Source: WRAI01 sp031549605 (GTDB lineage Bacteria > Bacillota > Clostridia > Oscillospirales > UBA929). Taken from it: a DNA stretch of 52,345 bases. Location: positions 1 to 52,345 of the forward strand of contig JAVBPM010000006.1 of the NCBI GenBank assembly GCA_031549605.1, read 5' to 3'. Below the pieces are notes generated by a model, which was given only the letters and a program-made list of their open reading frames with translations, searched no databases and was not told the DNA's origin. Position 1 is the stretch's first letter. The number at the start of each line of letters is the position of its first letter. Positions 34,969 through 43,860 of the stretch are shown here, one piece after another. A program made the position numbers and the translations under genes.

Positions 34969-35453
34969 TGTTCAATTTCTCCTATGAAAATGGTGTGATA
35001 ATCTTTCTGCGGATAGTTTCTGTCAATGGCGGCGTCAATAAACCCGGCGGGGTCGAGCACGCCTTTGTAAATTTTGCGGCAGATGATGATGCGCTCGGCT
35101 TGCTCAAAGGCGGCCAGCTCGCCGTCGCGCCATAGCGTCAGGCCGGCCTGCGCGATTTTGTCGCCGTCGCGACCGCTTGTTTTACCGCACAGCGTCAGCG
35201 CGCCGCGGTAGGTTTCGGGCAGGAAGCTGAGCGTAAAACGGTCGGCAGCGTCGAGAAATTCGTGGGTGTAGCGCTGCGGCCGCACGTAAATGGTGGCCAC
35301 CTTCTTATTCCACAGCACGCCCAACCCGCCCCAGCTGGCGGTCATGGAGTTGACGCTGCCGTCGGGCTTGGCGGCTGTCACAAGCATCCACTGTTTGCCG
35401 ATGTCAGAAAACAGGTCGGTAGTTAAGTCACTGGTCTTTAGCTGCTTAAACAT
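34941..35453 (-). CDS. Flavin reductase family protein
   Basis: A 170-residue protein of the FMN-binding split-barrel fold. The MLVTAAKPDGSVNSMTASWGG segment resembles the flavin-binding N-terminus of flavin reductases and flavoredoxins, and KKVATIYVRPQRYTHEFLD is also typical. Physiological partner unknown. ATG at 35453 has AGGAGG 7 nt upstream. It lies downstream of rpmE across a terminator and upstream of hflX, which it overlaps; I found no clear promoter of its own, so read-through from rpmE may supply it. Confidence 0.82.
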   Translation of the reverse strand: MFKQLKTSDLTTDLFSDIGKQWMLVTAAKPDGSVNSMTASWGGLGVLWNKKVATIYVRPQRYTHEFLDAADRFTLSFLPETYRGALTLCGKTSGRDGDKIAQAGLTLWRDGELAAFEQAERIIICRKIYKGVLDPAGFIDAAIDRNYPQKDYHTIFIGEIEQCLIAKLNR

Positions 35454-35470
35454 AGTAAACCCTCCTACAT

Positions 35471-35508
35471 AAAAAATGACAACCCGCACCATGACAGTGC
35501 AGGTTGTC
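35471..35508 (-). terminator. Intrinsic terminator after rpmE
   Basis: A 12-bp stem with one mismatch (arms 35478-35489 and 35497-35508, starting GACAACC) is followed on the minus strand by ATTTTTT. Confidence 0.8.
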
Positions 35509-35519
35509 CCATCAACAAT

Positions 35520-35723
35520 TTACTTTGTGAGGCCGAACTTCTTGTTGAAACGGTCGACGCGTCCGCCCGTATCAACCAGCTTTTGCTTGCCGGTGTAAAA
35601 GGGGTGGCACTTCGAACAAATCTCGACGCGGATGTTCTCCTTGGTCGAGCCCGTTTCTATGACTTCGCCGCACGCACAACGAATTGTTGTGGGGACATAG
35701 TTGGGATGGATTCCTTCCTTCAT
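35520..35723 (-). CDS. rpmE: 50S ribosomal protein L31, zinc-binding form
   Basis: Ribosomal protein of 67 residues with the four zinc ligands Cys16, Cys18, Cys36 and Cys39 (CAC and CSKC), hence the zinc-containing type that zinc-starved cells replace. KEGIHPNY at the start and GGRVDRFNKKFG at the end are signatures. ATG at 35723 follows GAGGTG. It has its own promoter and terminator. Confidence 0.96.
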   Translation of the reverse strand: MKEGIHPNYVPTTIRCACGEVIETGSTKENIRVEICSKCHPFYTGKQKLVDTGGRVDRFNKKFGLTK

Positions 35724-35756
35724 GGGGTTCACCTCATTTAGTTTGATAGCCCGATG

Positions 35757-35785
35757 AGTATAGCACATCGGAAAATAAAATGCAA
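35757..35785 (-). promoter_or_regulatory. rpmE promoter
   Basis: Minus-strand TTGCAT, 17 nt, TATACT, 33 nt before the ATG. Confidence 0.8.
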
Positions 35786-35795
35786 GGATTATTTT

Positions 35796-36227
35796 TTACT
35801 GCCCGCAGCCCAAGTCTTCCAGCAATTCAATCGCGTCGCAGATGAGCGCTTCGCAGACCTTTTTGCGCAGCTGTTGGTCGGTGTAGTGCTGGAAGCCCTC
35901 GGCGGTTTTCAGGTTGCAGTCGAGCAACTGGTAGCAGCCTAGCGCGTCGTGTTTTTCTTTGAACTGGGCGGTGAAGCGCTCGGTCTGTTCCATGCAACGC
36001 TTTTTGTCGGCCGGTTCGTTGCCGCCGGCCAAACCAATGACCAACACAGCGCCCGATACAGCGCCACACAGCTCGCCGCAGCGCACACCGCCACCGAGTC
36101 CGCAGGAAATGCGCGTGGCGGTGGCCGGGTCAAGCCCGTAGTGCTCGGCAAAGACGGCCAGTACCGATTGGGCGCAGTTGAAGCCGCTGTTGAACAGCTG
36201 GAGCGCCTGTTGTTGTCGTTGTGTCAT
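35796..36227 (-). CDS. C_GCAxxG_C_C-type cysteine-rich protein
   Basis: A 143-residue soluble protein with ten cysteines. The N-terminal FNCAQSVLAVF, followed by CGLGGGVRCGELCGAVSGA (about 42-60), identifies the C_GCAxxG_C_C family, thought to be redox-active or metal-binding; no firm function is known. The ATG is 5 nt after GAGG and 7 nt after the purD stop, so it should be co-transcribed with the purine operon. No clear terminator follows before the rpmE promoter. Confidence 0.82.
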   Translation of the reverse strand: MTQRQQQALQLFNSGFNCAQSVLAVFAEHYGLDPATATRISCGLGGGVRCGELCGAVSGAVLVIGLAGGNEPADKKRCMEQTERFTAQFKEKHDALGCYQLLDCNLKTAEGFQHYTDQQLRKKVCEALICDAIELLEDLGCGQ

Positions 36228-36234
36228 AGGCACC

Positions 36235-37485
36235 TCACAGTCGACCGATATCATGTCGGCAGAACATGCCGTCAAAATGGATGGGGCGCAGCGCCGTGTA
36301 GGCGTTGGCCAGCGCCTCGGGCAGGTTGTCGGCCAGCGCCGTGATGCCCAGCACGCGGCCGCCGTTGGTGACCAGCGCGCCGTCCTTGAGCGCCGTGCCG
36401 GCGTGGTAGACGGTGGCATTGTGCACCTCGTCCAGCCCGGTGATGGGCAGGCCCTTGGCATAGCTGCCGGGGTAGCCGCCGCTGGCCAGCACCACGCAGG
36501 CGGCGGCGCTATTTCTCCAGCGCACGGGCAAATCGGCCAGCGTGCCGTTTATGGTGGCGTGGCAGATGTCAACCAAATCGCTGTCCAGCAACGGCAGAAT
36601 GACCTGCGTCTCGGGGTCGCCAAAGCGGGCGTTGTATTCGATAACTTTAGGCCCGTCGGGCGTCAGCATCAGGCCAAAGTAAATCACGCCCTTAAAGGGT
36701 CTGCCCTCGGCGGCCATGCCGTCGATGGTCGGCTGGAAAATGGTCTTCATGCAGCGCTCGGCCAGCTCGGGCGTGTAGTGCGGCGACGGGCAGATGGCGC
36801 CCATGCCGCCGGTGTTGGGACCCTTGTCACCGTCAAAGGCGCGTTTGTGGTCCTGCGAGGCGGGCATGGGTACGACGGTCGTGCCGTCGGTAAAGGCCAG
36901 CACCGTTACCTCGGGGCCGGTCATGCACTCTTCAATGACCACGCGGCTGCCCGATGCGCCAAACGCGCCGTCGCGCATCATGGACAGCACGGCGGCCTCG
37001 GCCTCGTCGGGCGTCTGGGCGATAATCACGCCCTTGCCCAGCGCCAGCCCGTCGGCCTTGATGACGATGGGCGTCGGCTGGCTTTTGAGGTAGGCCAGCG
37101 CGTCTTCTTCGTTGTCAAAGGTGGCGTAAGCGGCGGTGGGGATGTTGTACTGTTGCATAAAGCCTTTGGAAAAGACCTTGCTGCTTTCTAACATAGCGGC
37201 GTTGGCGCGCGGCCCGAAGGCGGCGATACCCAGTTGCTCGAGCCGGTCGACCAGACCCAGCGCCAGCGGGTCATCGGGCGCGACAAAGACGAGATCGGGC
37301 TGGTTTTTCACCGCCCAGTCGCAGAGCGTGTCGAGGTCGGTGGCGGCTATGGGCAGGCAGGTGGCCAGCTGCGCGATGCCGGCGTTGCCGGGCGCGGCGT
37401 AGAGCGTCGGCTTGTGGCGGCTAGCTGCCAGCGCCGTGGCAATGGCGTGCTCGCGGCCACCGCCGCCAATCAGCAGTATTGTCAT
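36235..37485 (-). CDS. purD: Phosphoribosylamine-glycine ligase
   Basis: Second step of purine synthesis: phosphoribosylamine plus glycine and ATP gives GAR. It has 416 residues in an ATP-grasp fold. N-terminal ILLIGGGGREHAIA and the DHKRAFDGDKGPNTGGMGA signature are intact, as is the late YNARFGDPETQ metal-binding segment. ATG at 37485 is 7 nt after the purH stop. It is the fifth pur gene in the operon. Confidence 0.97.
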   Translation of the reverse strand: MTILLIGGGGREHAIATALAASRHKPTLYAAPGNAGIAQLATCLPIAATDLDTLCDWAVKNQPDLVFVAPDDPLALGLVDRLEQLGIAAFGPRANAAMLESSKVFSKGFMQQYNIPTAAYATFDNEEDALAYLKSQPTPIVIKADGLALGKGVIIAQTPDEAEAAVLSMMRDGAFGASGSRVVIEECMTGPEVTVLAFTDGTTVVPMPASQDHKRAFDGDKGPNTGGMGAICPSPHYTPELAERCMKTIFQPTIDGMAAEGRPFKGVIYFGLMLTPDGPKVIEYNARFGDPETQVILPLLDSDLVDICHATINGTLADLPVRWRNSAAACVVLASGGYPGSYAKGLPITGLDEVHNATVYHAGTALKDGALVTNGGRVLGITALADNLPEALANAYTALRPIHFDGMFCRHDIGRL

Positions 37486-37492
37486 AAGCGCC

Positions 37493-39025
37493 TTAGTGCT
37501 TGAAGTGGCGCATGCCGGTAAACAGCATGGCAATGCCGTGCTTGTCGGCGGCGTCAATGGAGTCCTGGTCGCGAATCGAGCCGCCGGGCTGCATGATGGC
37601 GGCAATGCCGACACGGGCGGCCGCCTCGACACAGTCGGGCATGGGGAAATAGGCGTCGCTGGCCATGACCGCACCTTGGCAGGCATCACCGGCGTACTGA
37701 ATGGCCAGTTCCAGCGCCGTGATGCGGTTACACTGGCCGGGACCGATGCCCACCGTGCGCTTGCCGTTGACCAGCACGATGGCGTTGGACTTGACGTGCT
37801 TGACTACTTTCCAGGCGAAATCAAGCTGCGCCTGCTGTTCGGGCGAGACCAGCGCTTCAGAGACGCGCTTGATGCCTTCGTACAGCTGGGTGTCGGCGCT
37901 CTGCACCAGCAGGCCGCCGGCCACCTTTTTGAATTCATGGGCGGTGGTGGGCACGTGGTCGGTGATGCCGGGCAGCGTCATGATGCGGATGTTCTGCTTT
38001 TTGGTCAGCAGCGCCAGCGCCTCGGCGGTAAAGGATGGGGCGATGACAATTTCGATAAACATACCGGCGATGGCCTGTGCGACGGTGGCGGTGCACTCGC
38101 GGTTGAGCGCGATGACGCCGCCGAAGATGGACACCTTGTCGGCCTCGTAGGCGTTGTGCCACGCCTCGTCGATGTTTTCTCCAATGCCGACGCCGCAGGG
38201 TGTGGCATGCTTGACGGCCACGCAGCAGGGCTCGGCAAACTCTTTAATCAGCGCCAGCGCGCCGTTGAGGTCGTTGATGTTGCAGAAGGACAGCTCTTTG
38301 CCGTGCAGCTGCTGGGCGTTGACAAGGTCGCCGTCGGTGGTCTTGACCTCGCGGTAGTAGCAGGCGGTTTGGTGCGGGTTTTCGCCGTAGCGCAACGACT
38401 GCTGCTTTTCAAAGGTCAGCGTCAGCGTCTCGGGATACTCGATGCCCTGCTGGGCTACAAAATACTCGGCTACCAGCGCGTCGTACTGCGCCGTGTGTTC
38501 AAAGACCTTGCGCGCCAGTGTGAAGTTGAAGTCGCGCGACGGCTTACCCTTTTTCAGCTCGTCGAGCAGCGGCTGGTAGTCGGACGGGTCGACGACCACG
38601 CAGACATCCTGCCAGTTCTTGGCCGCGGCGCGAATCATGGTCGGGCCGCCGATGTCGATGTTTTCAATGGCCTCCTCCAGCGTGACGTCGGGCTTGGCGA
38701 CCGTCTGCTTGAAGGGGTAGAGGTTGATGGCGACCACGTCGATGGGCGCGATATTCAGCTCGGCCAGCTGTGCCATGTGCTGGGTGTTGCCGCGCATGGC
38801 CAGAATGCCGCCGTGAATATTGGGGTGCAGCGTTTTCAGGCGCCCGTCAAGGCACTCGGGAAAGCCGGTGACATCGTCAATGGGCGTGACGGTCACACCG
38901 GCACTTGTCAGCGCCTTGGCTGTGCCGCCGGTCGAAACGATTTCATAGCCGAGGGCGGCCAGCCCTTGGGCAAAGGCGACCAGTCCCGTTTTATCGGACA
39001 CACTGAGCAGAGCACGTTTTTTCAT
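37493..39025 (-). CDS. purH: Bifunctional AICAR transformylase/IMP cyclohydrolase
   Basis: Last two steps to IMP. It has 510 residues. The N-terminal IMP cyclohydrolase (SVSDKTGLVAFAQGL, STGGTAKAL) is followed by the AICAR transformylase domain, with its catalytic KHATPCGVGIG region and a C-terminal QPGGSIRDQDSIDAAD segment. GGAGG lies 8 nt before ATG. A 38-nt gap separates it from purN. Confidence 0.97.
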   Translation of the reverse strand: MKKRALLSVSDKTGLVAFAQGLAALGYEIVSTGGTAKALTSAGVTVTPIDDVTGFPECLDGRLKTLHPNIHGGILAMRGNTQHMAQLAELNIAPIDVVAINLYPFKQTVAKPDVTLEEAIENIDIGGPTMIRAAAKNWQDVCVVVDPSDYQPLLDELKKGKPSRDFNFTLARKVFEHTAQYDALVAEYFVAQQGIEYPETLTLTFEKQQSLRYGENPHQTACYYREVKTTDGDLVNAQQLHGKELSFCNINDLNGALALIKEFAEPCCVAVKHATPCGVGIGENIDEAWHNAYEADKVSIFGGVIALNRECTATVAQAIAGMFIEIVIAPSFTAEALALLTKKQNIRIMTLPGITDHVPTTAHEFKKVAGGLLVQSADTQLYEGIKRVSEALVSPEQQAQLDFAWKVVKHVKSNAIVLVNGKRTVGIGPGQCNRITALELAIQYAGDACQGAVMASDAYFPMPDCVEAAARVGIAAIMQPGGSIRDQDSIDAADKHGIAMLFTGMRHFKH

Positions 39026-39063
39026 GTCGTCAACCTCCGAATGATGTAGTGTAATTTTTTAAA

Positions 39064-39684
39064 TCAGCGGTCTATGTGGACGATGCGTCCGCGAACGGTC
39101 AGCGCGCCGGCGCTGTATAGCCGCACTGCTTCGCACAGCAGCGGCCACTCGCATTGCTCCATCACACGGCGCTGCAGGCGTTCGGCGGTATCGTCGGGTA
39201 AAATATCGAGCGCGCGCTGGGCGATGATGGGCCCGCCGTCGGTCTCGGGCGAGACAAAGTGCACCGTCGCGCCGGTCAGCTTAACGCCGTAGTCGAGCGC
39301 CGCCTGATGCGGCCTTAGCCCGTACATGCCGTCGCCGCAAAAAGAGGGGATGAGCGCCGGATGAATGTTGATGACGCGGTTTTCATAGACGCGACAGAAC
39401 TCGGGCGACAGCACAAACATAAATCCGGCCAGCACTACGAGGTCAATGCGCTGTTCGGTCAGCTTGTCGAGTATCGCGCGGGTAAAGGCGACGCGGTCGG
39501 GCCAGTCCTTTTTGTTAACCACTACGGTGTCGATGCCGACGCTCTGCGCGCGTTTCAGCGCGTAGGCGTCGGGGTTGGAGGACAGCACCAGCGCCAGCTC
39601 GGCGTCGGGAAAGGTGGCTCGGGCGTCAATCAGCGCTTGTAAATTGGTGCCGCCGCCGGAAACGAGTACGGCAATGCGGGTCAC
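39064..39684 (-). CDS. purN: Phosphoribosylglycinamide formyltransferase
   Basis: Folate-dependent GAR transformylase, third step of purine synthesis. It has 206 residues. IAVLVSGGGTNLQALID at the start, the catalytic region INIHPALIPSF with Asn and His, and the later Asp in VHFVSPETDGGPII are all present. GTG start overlaps the purM stop by 4 nt (GTGA). Confidence 0.97.
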   Translation of the reverse strand: MTRIAVLVSGGGTNLQALIDARATFPDAELALVLSSNPDAYALKRAQSVGIDTVVVNKKDWPDRVAFTRAILDKLTEQRIDLVVLAGFMFVLSPEFCRVYENRVINIHPALIPSFCGDGMYGLRPHQAALDYGVKLTGATVHFVSPETDGGPIIAQRALDILPDDTAERLQRRVMEQCEWPLLCEAVRLYSAGALTVRGRIVHIDR

Positions 39685-40706
39685 AGAATCACGCCCTCGT
39701 CGCCGGCTACAATGCTGCCGATGAGATAGGCGGGTTCATTGGCGGCGGCCAGCGCGGCCAGCGCGGCGTCGGCGTCATCGGCGCGAACGGCCACGATCAG
39801 ACCCAGTCCCATGTTAAACGTGTTGTACAGGTCGTTTTTGCCCAGATTACCACGCTCGGCCAGCAGCGAGAAGATGGGCAACGTCGGGAAGCTGCCGAGG
39901 TCGATTTTGGCCGACAGCCCTTTGGGCAGCATACGCGGCACGTTTTCGATAAAGCCGCCGCCGGTGATGTGGCTGATGCCTTTAAGGGTCACGGTGCCGC
40001 GCAGCGCCTTGATGGCGTTTACGTAGATGCGCGTCGGGGTCAGCAGCGCCTCGCCCAGTGTGCAGCCGAGCGACGGCTCGAGCACGGCCAAGCCCTCCTG
40101 ACTGCAATCCAAGATGCTGCGAATGAGCGCAAAGCCGTTGGAGTGTACGCCCGACGAGGGCAGGCCAATCAGCACATCGCCGACCTGCGCCGAGCTGTTG
40201 TCGACCATGTCGTCTTTGTCCACGACGCCGACGCAGAAACCGGCGAGGTCGTAGTCGCCCTCGGCGTAGACGCTGGGCATTTCGGCCGTTTCGCCGCCGA
40301 CCAGCGCGCAACCGGCCTGACGGCAGCCCTCGGCCACGCCGGTGACGATGGCGGCCACTTTTTCGGGCAGTGTTTTGTGAATGCCGATGTAATCGAGAAA
40401 AAACAAAGGCTGCGCACCCGAGCACGCCACATCGTTGGCGCACATCGCTACACAGTCAATGCCAATGGTATCGTGCTTGTCCAGCGTTGCCGCCAGCTTG
40501 ATTTTGGTGCCGACGCCGTCGGTGCCGGAGACAAATACCGGTGTCTTGAGGCCGCTTAAATCGGGCTGAAACAGGCCGCCAAAGCCGCCCAGTGTGCCTA
40601 GCACGCCGGGGATATAGGTCGACTCCACGCTTTTTTTCATCAGCTCTACAGCCTTGTAACCGGCCTCTACGTCGACACCGGCCTGTGCGTAACGATTGTT
40701 GCTCAC
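39681..40706 (-). CDS. purM: Phosphoribosylformylglycinamidine cyclo-ligase
   Basis: AIR synthetase, fifth step of the purine pathway, using ATP to close the imidazole ring. It has 341 residues. YAQAGVDVEAGYKAVELMK, SGTDGVGTKIKLA and the later HITGGGFIENVPR motif are typical. GTG start overlaps the purE stop by 4 nt and follows GAGGAGG. Confidence 0.97.
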   Translation of the reverse strand: MSNNRYAQAGVDVEAGYKAVELMKKSVESTYIPGVLGTLGGFGGLFQPDLSGLKTPVFVSGTDGVGTKIKLAATLDKHDTIGIDCVAMCANDVACSGAQPLFFLDYIGIHKTLPEKVAAIVTGVAEGCRQAGCALVGGETAEMPSVYAEGDYDLAGFCVGVVDKDDMVDNSSAQVGDVLIGLPSSGVHSNGFALIRSILDCSQEGLAVLEPSLGCTLGEALLTPTRIYVNAIKALRGTVTLKGISHITGGGFIENVPRMLPKGLSAKIDLGSFPTLPIFSLLAERGNLGKNDLYNTFNMGLGLIVAVRADDADAALAALAAANEPAYLIGSIVAGDEGVIL

Positions 40707-41203
40707 AGCGCGCGCACCTCCTCTTGAATGGCGGCGTCGGCCGCGATGAGCTTGTCCACAGCGCTGGCGCGAGCGGCTTGCAGTTTGTCCTGCAGGGCGC
40801 TGTCGGACAGCGATAAAATCTGAACAGCGAGCAGCGCCGCGTTTTCGGCGCCGTCGATGGCGACGGTGGCGACGGGCATGCCCTTGGGCATCTGCACGGT
40901 CGACAGCAGCGCGTCAAGACCGTCGAGCGTCGACGATTTGACGGGAATGCCGATCACCGGCAGCGTCGAGTGTGCGGCCAGCGCGCCGGCCAGATGCGCC
41001 GCTTTACCGGCGGCGGCAATCAGTACGCCAAAGCCGTTTTGTGCGGCGGTTTGGGCAAACTGCTGGGTCAGTGCCGGACTGCGGTGGGCGCTCATGACGT
41101 GCACCTCGAAGGGCACTTGGTACTGCTTGAGTGTGGCCGCGGCGGGCTTTACGGCGGGCCAGTCGCTGTCGCTGCCCATGATAATGGCAACCTTGAACGG
41201 CAT
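40703..41203 (-). CDS. purE: N5-carboxyaminoimidazole ribonucleotide mutase
   Basis: Class I PurE, 166 residues, with IIMGSDSDWP at 8-17, the SAHRSP loop and the later GIPVKSSTLDGLDALLSTVQMPKG region. The usual partner purK is not in the window, so it cannot be told whether CO2 fixation uses PurK. ATG at 41203 follows GGGAGG by 7 nt; a TTG two codons earlier is less likely. It is the first gene of purE-M-N-H-D. Confidence 0.96.
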   Translation of the reverse strand: MPFKVAIIMGSDSDWPAVKPAAATLKQYQVPFEVHVMSAHRSPALTQQFAQTAAQNGFGVLIAAAGKAAHLAGALAAHSTLPVIGIPVKSSTLDGLDALLSTVQMPKGMPVATVAIDGAENAALLAVQILSLSDSALQDKLQAARASAVDKLIAADAAIQEEVRAL

Positions 41204-41234
41204 GTGCAAGCCTCCCTATTTTTATACTGCGTTT

Positions 41235-41263
41235 ATTGTACCGAAATGCGCCGCTGATTACAA
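41235..41263 (-). promoter_or_regulatory. Purine operon promoter
   Basis: Minus-strand TTGTAA, 17 nt, TACAAT, about 31 nt before the purE ATG. The leader is too short for a purine riboswitch, and no PurR box was recognised. Confidence 0.7.
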
Positions 41264-41315
41264 GAACATGAAGCGAAATGCTGGCATATTTTTTTTGACA
41301 AAAGCCGTCATATTG

Positions 41316-41353
41316 CATAAAACAGGCGTTGACAAAGCTGTCAACGCCTGTTT
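41316..41353 (-). terminator. Intrinsic terminator after the VanW gene
   Basis: A perfect 15-bp stem (AAACAGGCGTTGACA with its complement, AAGC loop) runs into TTTTATG on the minus strand. It starts 13 nt after the stop. Confidence 0.9.
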
Positions 41354-41366
41354 GGCGGCAAGTGGA

Positions 41367-43646
41367 TTAGGGGGCCGGTGCTTCGGTGGCCGGCGCGGCA
41401 GAGGCGGGAGGCGCGGCTGCGGTGGGGCCGACCTCGGTGGTGCGGTCAGATTTTTTGTAGACGTCGTAGGACATCTTGGTGCGGCTGATGAGCTTGTCAT
41501 TGCCGTCATAAACGCAGCGGTAAGCCTCGCTGGTGTAGCCGGTGTGTCCGGGGTCAGCCAGCTTGCTGGTGCCGGGCGCCATCGCGGGGTTGACAGTGGT
41601 AACTGTCTTGAACGGCGTGGTCGACAGCTTAATCGACTCCATTTTGACGTAGGTATCGTCAATCTTGGTGCCCATGACGGTGCAGATGACCTGGCCGTTT
41701 TTGAGCGAGGTCAGCAGCTTGACGGGGTAGTCACTGGTGTTGCGGAACTTGAAGTCAAGGCTGCCCCAGTAAACGGTGGCGTCGAGGCTGAGCTTGCTGT
41801 ACACGACGGCGAAGACATGATTGTCGCGCTCGACGATTTCCATGTTGGTGTACAGCGCCGCCTGATAGATGGTGGTGGCCACCTGACAGATGCCGCCGCC
41901 GACGTCGTCAATCAGTTTACCGGCCTTGTACACGCCGGCGTCCTTAAAGCCGCGACTGGTGGTGCGTTCACCGACCGACTGGTTGTAGGAGTAGACGTCG
42001 CCGGGGTTGAGAATGACGCCGTTGGTGTACTCTGCGGCCAGACGCACGTTGTTGGTGCGGTTGGCACCAAAATCGTGCAAATCGGTCTTGGCGACGTAGA
42101 GTACGTCTCTAAACAGGCGCTCGTCCAGTTCCTCCAGTGTGACCTTGGCCTTGACCGTGGTGAGCGGAATGGTCACGGGATTGGCCTGCGAGTCGTCGAG
42201 CAGTTTTTTGCCGGAGGTGACGTCAAGCTCAATGCCGCTCTTGTCGGGCAGCTTCTTGCCGGTGTTCTTCTCAACCTTGGCGCTGACCGGCTCGACGTAG
42301 ACATCCTTGGCAATGTCGTCCAGCGAAACTTTGATGCGCGGAATGACAATTTTGTTGAAATCCTTGGGCTGGGGCTGGTGACCGGTGGCGATGTCGGTAA
42401 AGGCGTCATTAAAGGCTTGGATCAGGCCGTTTGTGTCGTAAATCACGCCGTCCTTGCCTTGCCAGACGACAACGCTGGTGGGTGTCACCTCAAAGGTGTC
42501 GTTGGCGCGTGTCACCTGACGCTCGGCGACAAAGGTGTTGACCTTCTCTTCAATGGCGGCCTGGTCAATGTACAGCGTTGGGTTGGCGTCTATGTCCTGC
42601 TGGGTGCCTTGCAGCGCGATAATGTCGCCCAGCCGGTTGAAGATACTGCCCTTCCGGCCAATTTCATAGGCGCGGTCGATGGCAGTTTCATCGACAAAGG
42701 AGAGCTTAACCTCGTCGGTTGAAAGCGTCAGCTGTTCGTCGTCGATGGACAGCGTTACGCCGGTGATTATGGCGCCGCTGCTGTCGGTGGCAAAGGTGCT
42801 GTGCGACTGCTTCAACATGATATCGCGCGCCTGTTCCTTGGTTTTGCCGCCGAAGTCAACGCCGTCAATGTACACGCCGCTGTAAATCTTGTTCGAGGAC
42901 AGCACGACAGCGCAGACAACGATGATAACAACAAGCAGCAGGCCGACAATGCCCGTGGCAATCAACGGCAGTTTGGAGCGCTTCTTGGCGTCCGGCTTGT
43001 CAGTCTTGACCTTTGTGGAGGAGGGTAACGTAACGGTGGTCATCACACTGCCGCCGGGCAGCTGGGTAGCGGTGCGGCTTGGCGCGGCGGTAGCGGTGGG
43101 CGCCGGCTTGCTTGCCGCCGGCCTGGACGGCGCGGCAGCAGGCGTTTTGACTTCCGGCGCGGGCGCCGCCGGTTTGGCGGGCGCAGCAGCGACGGTTGGT
43201 TTTGTTTCGATGGCTGCGGTCGACGACTTGGCCGCCGGCGCGGCAGGTGCGGCCGCGGCTGTCTTTGCCTCGGCAACAGAACGAGCCGGTATCGGCTTTG
43301 GTTTGACGGACGGGGTCGTCGGCTTGGCGGACGGTGTTACCGGCCTGACGCGCACTCGCTCCGGCTGTCTGCCGGTGGCAGAACGCGCGGACGGAGACGG
43401 TGTCGGCTTCGCGCCGGTGGCCGGACGCTTTTCAGTCTCCGGCTTGGATGCGGCGGACGGTTGGGCCGCCGGCTTGGCGGTCGCTGGCCGCGGGGTTTGG
43501 CCGGCAGGGCGCTGACCGGCCGGACGCACGGATCGTGCGCCGCTAGTGGGGCTGGGCTGGCGGTTGACGGGTCGCTGCGCGTTGGCAGGCGTCGCGTCGT
43601 TTGCACTGCTCTTACCCTCCGGTTTGTTGGTCGGCTTGTCGGTCAT
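41367..43646 (-). CDS. VanW-family surface protein with a long Pro/Ala-rich cytoplasmic tail
   Basis: Membrane protein of 759 residues. Residues 1-225 are a low-complexity Pro/Ala/Lys/Ser-rich tail, then one span (226-250). The outer part begins with a putative peptidoglycan-binding-like module (YSGVYIDGVDFGGKTKEQA) and ends in a VanW domain (about 525-655), with GDVYSYNQSVGERT and DDVGGGICQVATTIYQAAL. VanW proteins are common in Gram-positive cell envelopes, but their activity is not settled; a link to vancomycin resistance does not follow. The long inner tail is unusual. ATG follows GAGGTG. It diverges from the SigH-like gene. Confidence 0.87.
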   Translation of the reverse strand: MTDKPTNKPEGKSSANDATPANAQRPVNRQPSPTSGARSVRPAGQRPAGQTPRPATAKPAAQPSAASKPETEKRPATGAKPTPSPSARSATGRQPERVRVRPVTPSAKPTTPSVKPKPIPARSVAEAKTAAAAPAAPAAKSSTAAIETKPTVAAAPAKPAAPAPEVKTPAAAPSRPAASKPAPTATAAPSRTATQLPGGSVMTTVTLPSSTKVKTDKPDAKKRSKLPLIATGIVGLLLVVIIVVCAVVLSSNKIYSGVYIDGVDFGGKTKEQARDIMLKQSHSTFATDSSGAIITGVTLSIDDEQLTLSTDEVKLSFVDETAIDRAYEIGRKGSIFNRLGDIIALQGTQQDIDANPTLYIDQAAIEEKVNTFVAERQVTRANDTFEVTPTSVVVWQGKDGVIYDTNGLIQAFNDAFTDIATGHQPQPKDFNKIVIPRIKVSLDDIAKDVYVEPVSAKVEKNTGKKLPDKSGIELDVTSGKKLLDDSQANPVTIPLTTVKAKVTLEELDERLFRDVLYVAKTDLHDFGANRTNNVRLAAEYTNGVILNPGDVYSYNQSVGERTTSRGFKDAGVYKAGKLIDDVGGGICQVATTIYQAALYTNMEIVERDNHVFAVVYSKLSLDATVYWGSLDFKFRNTSDYPVKLLTSLKNGQVICTVMGTKIDDTYVKMESIKLSTTPFKTVTTVNPAMAPGTSKLADPGHTGYTSEAYRCVYDGNDKLISRTKMSYDVYKKSDRTTEVGPTAAAPPASAAPATEAPAP

Positions 43647-43675
43647 AGAGTCACCTCATAATTGGAGATAATACT

Positions 43676-43703
43676 ATTATACTAATGACGGGTGAAAATA
43701 CAA
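43676..43703 (-). promoter_or_regulatory. Promoter of the VanW gene
   Basis: Minus-strand TTGTAT, 16 nt, TATAAT. An inverted repeat, TGACAGA (43704-43710) with TCTGTCA (43724-43730), lies just upstream and could bind a regulator. Confidence 0.7.
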
Positions 43704-43799
43704 TGACAGAACGGTTACAATTTTCTGTCAAATTTAATAGAAATTGGTCGACATAAAATTCATTTGTCATGATAATTTTTATACAAAGTGAAAAAAATG

Positions 43800-43828
43800 T
43801 TGACATCCACGCGTCGATGCTGTAATCT
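43800..43828 (+). promoter_or_regulatory. Promoter of the SigH-like gene
   Basis: Consensus TTGACA, 17 nt, TAATCT, about 32 nt before the ATG, in an AT-rich region unlike the coding DNA around it. Confidence 0.6.
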
Positions 43829-43860
43829 ATAACAGACTAACGGCAAAAGGGGTAGTGCCC

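Noticed and set aside
41204..41315. Purine riboswitch upstream of purE
   Set aside because: The leader after the promoter is about 30 nt, too short, and the conserved core is absent.
37412..42722. Long plus-strand open frames (up to 621 codons) opposite the purine and VanW genes
   Set aside because: They are antisense to genes with unmistakable motifs, and their translations are low-complexity Val/Gly/Gln-rich shadows.
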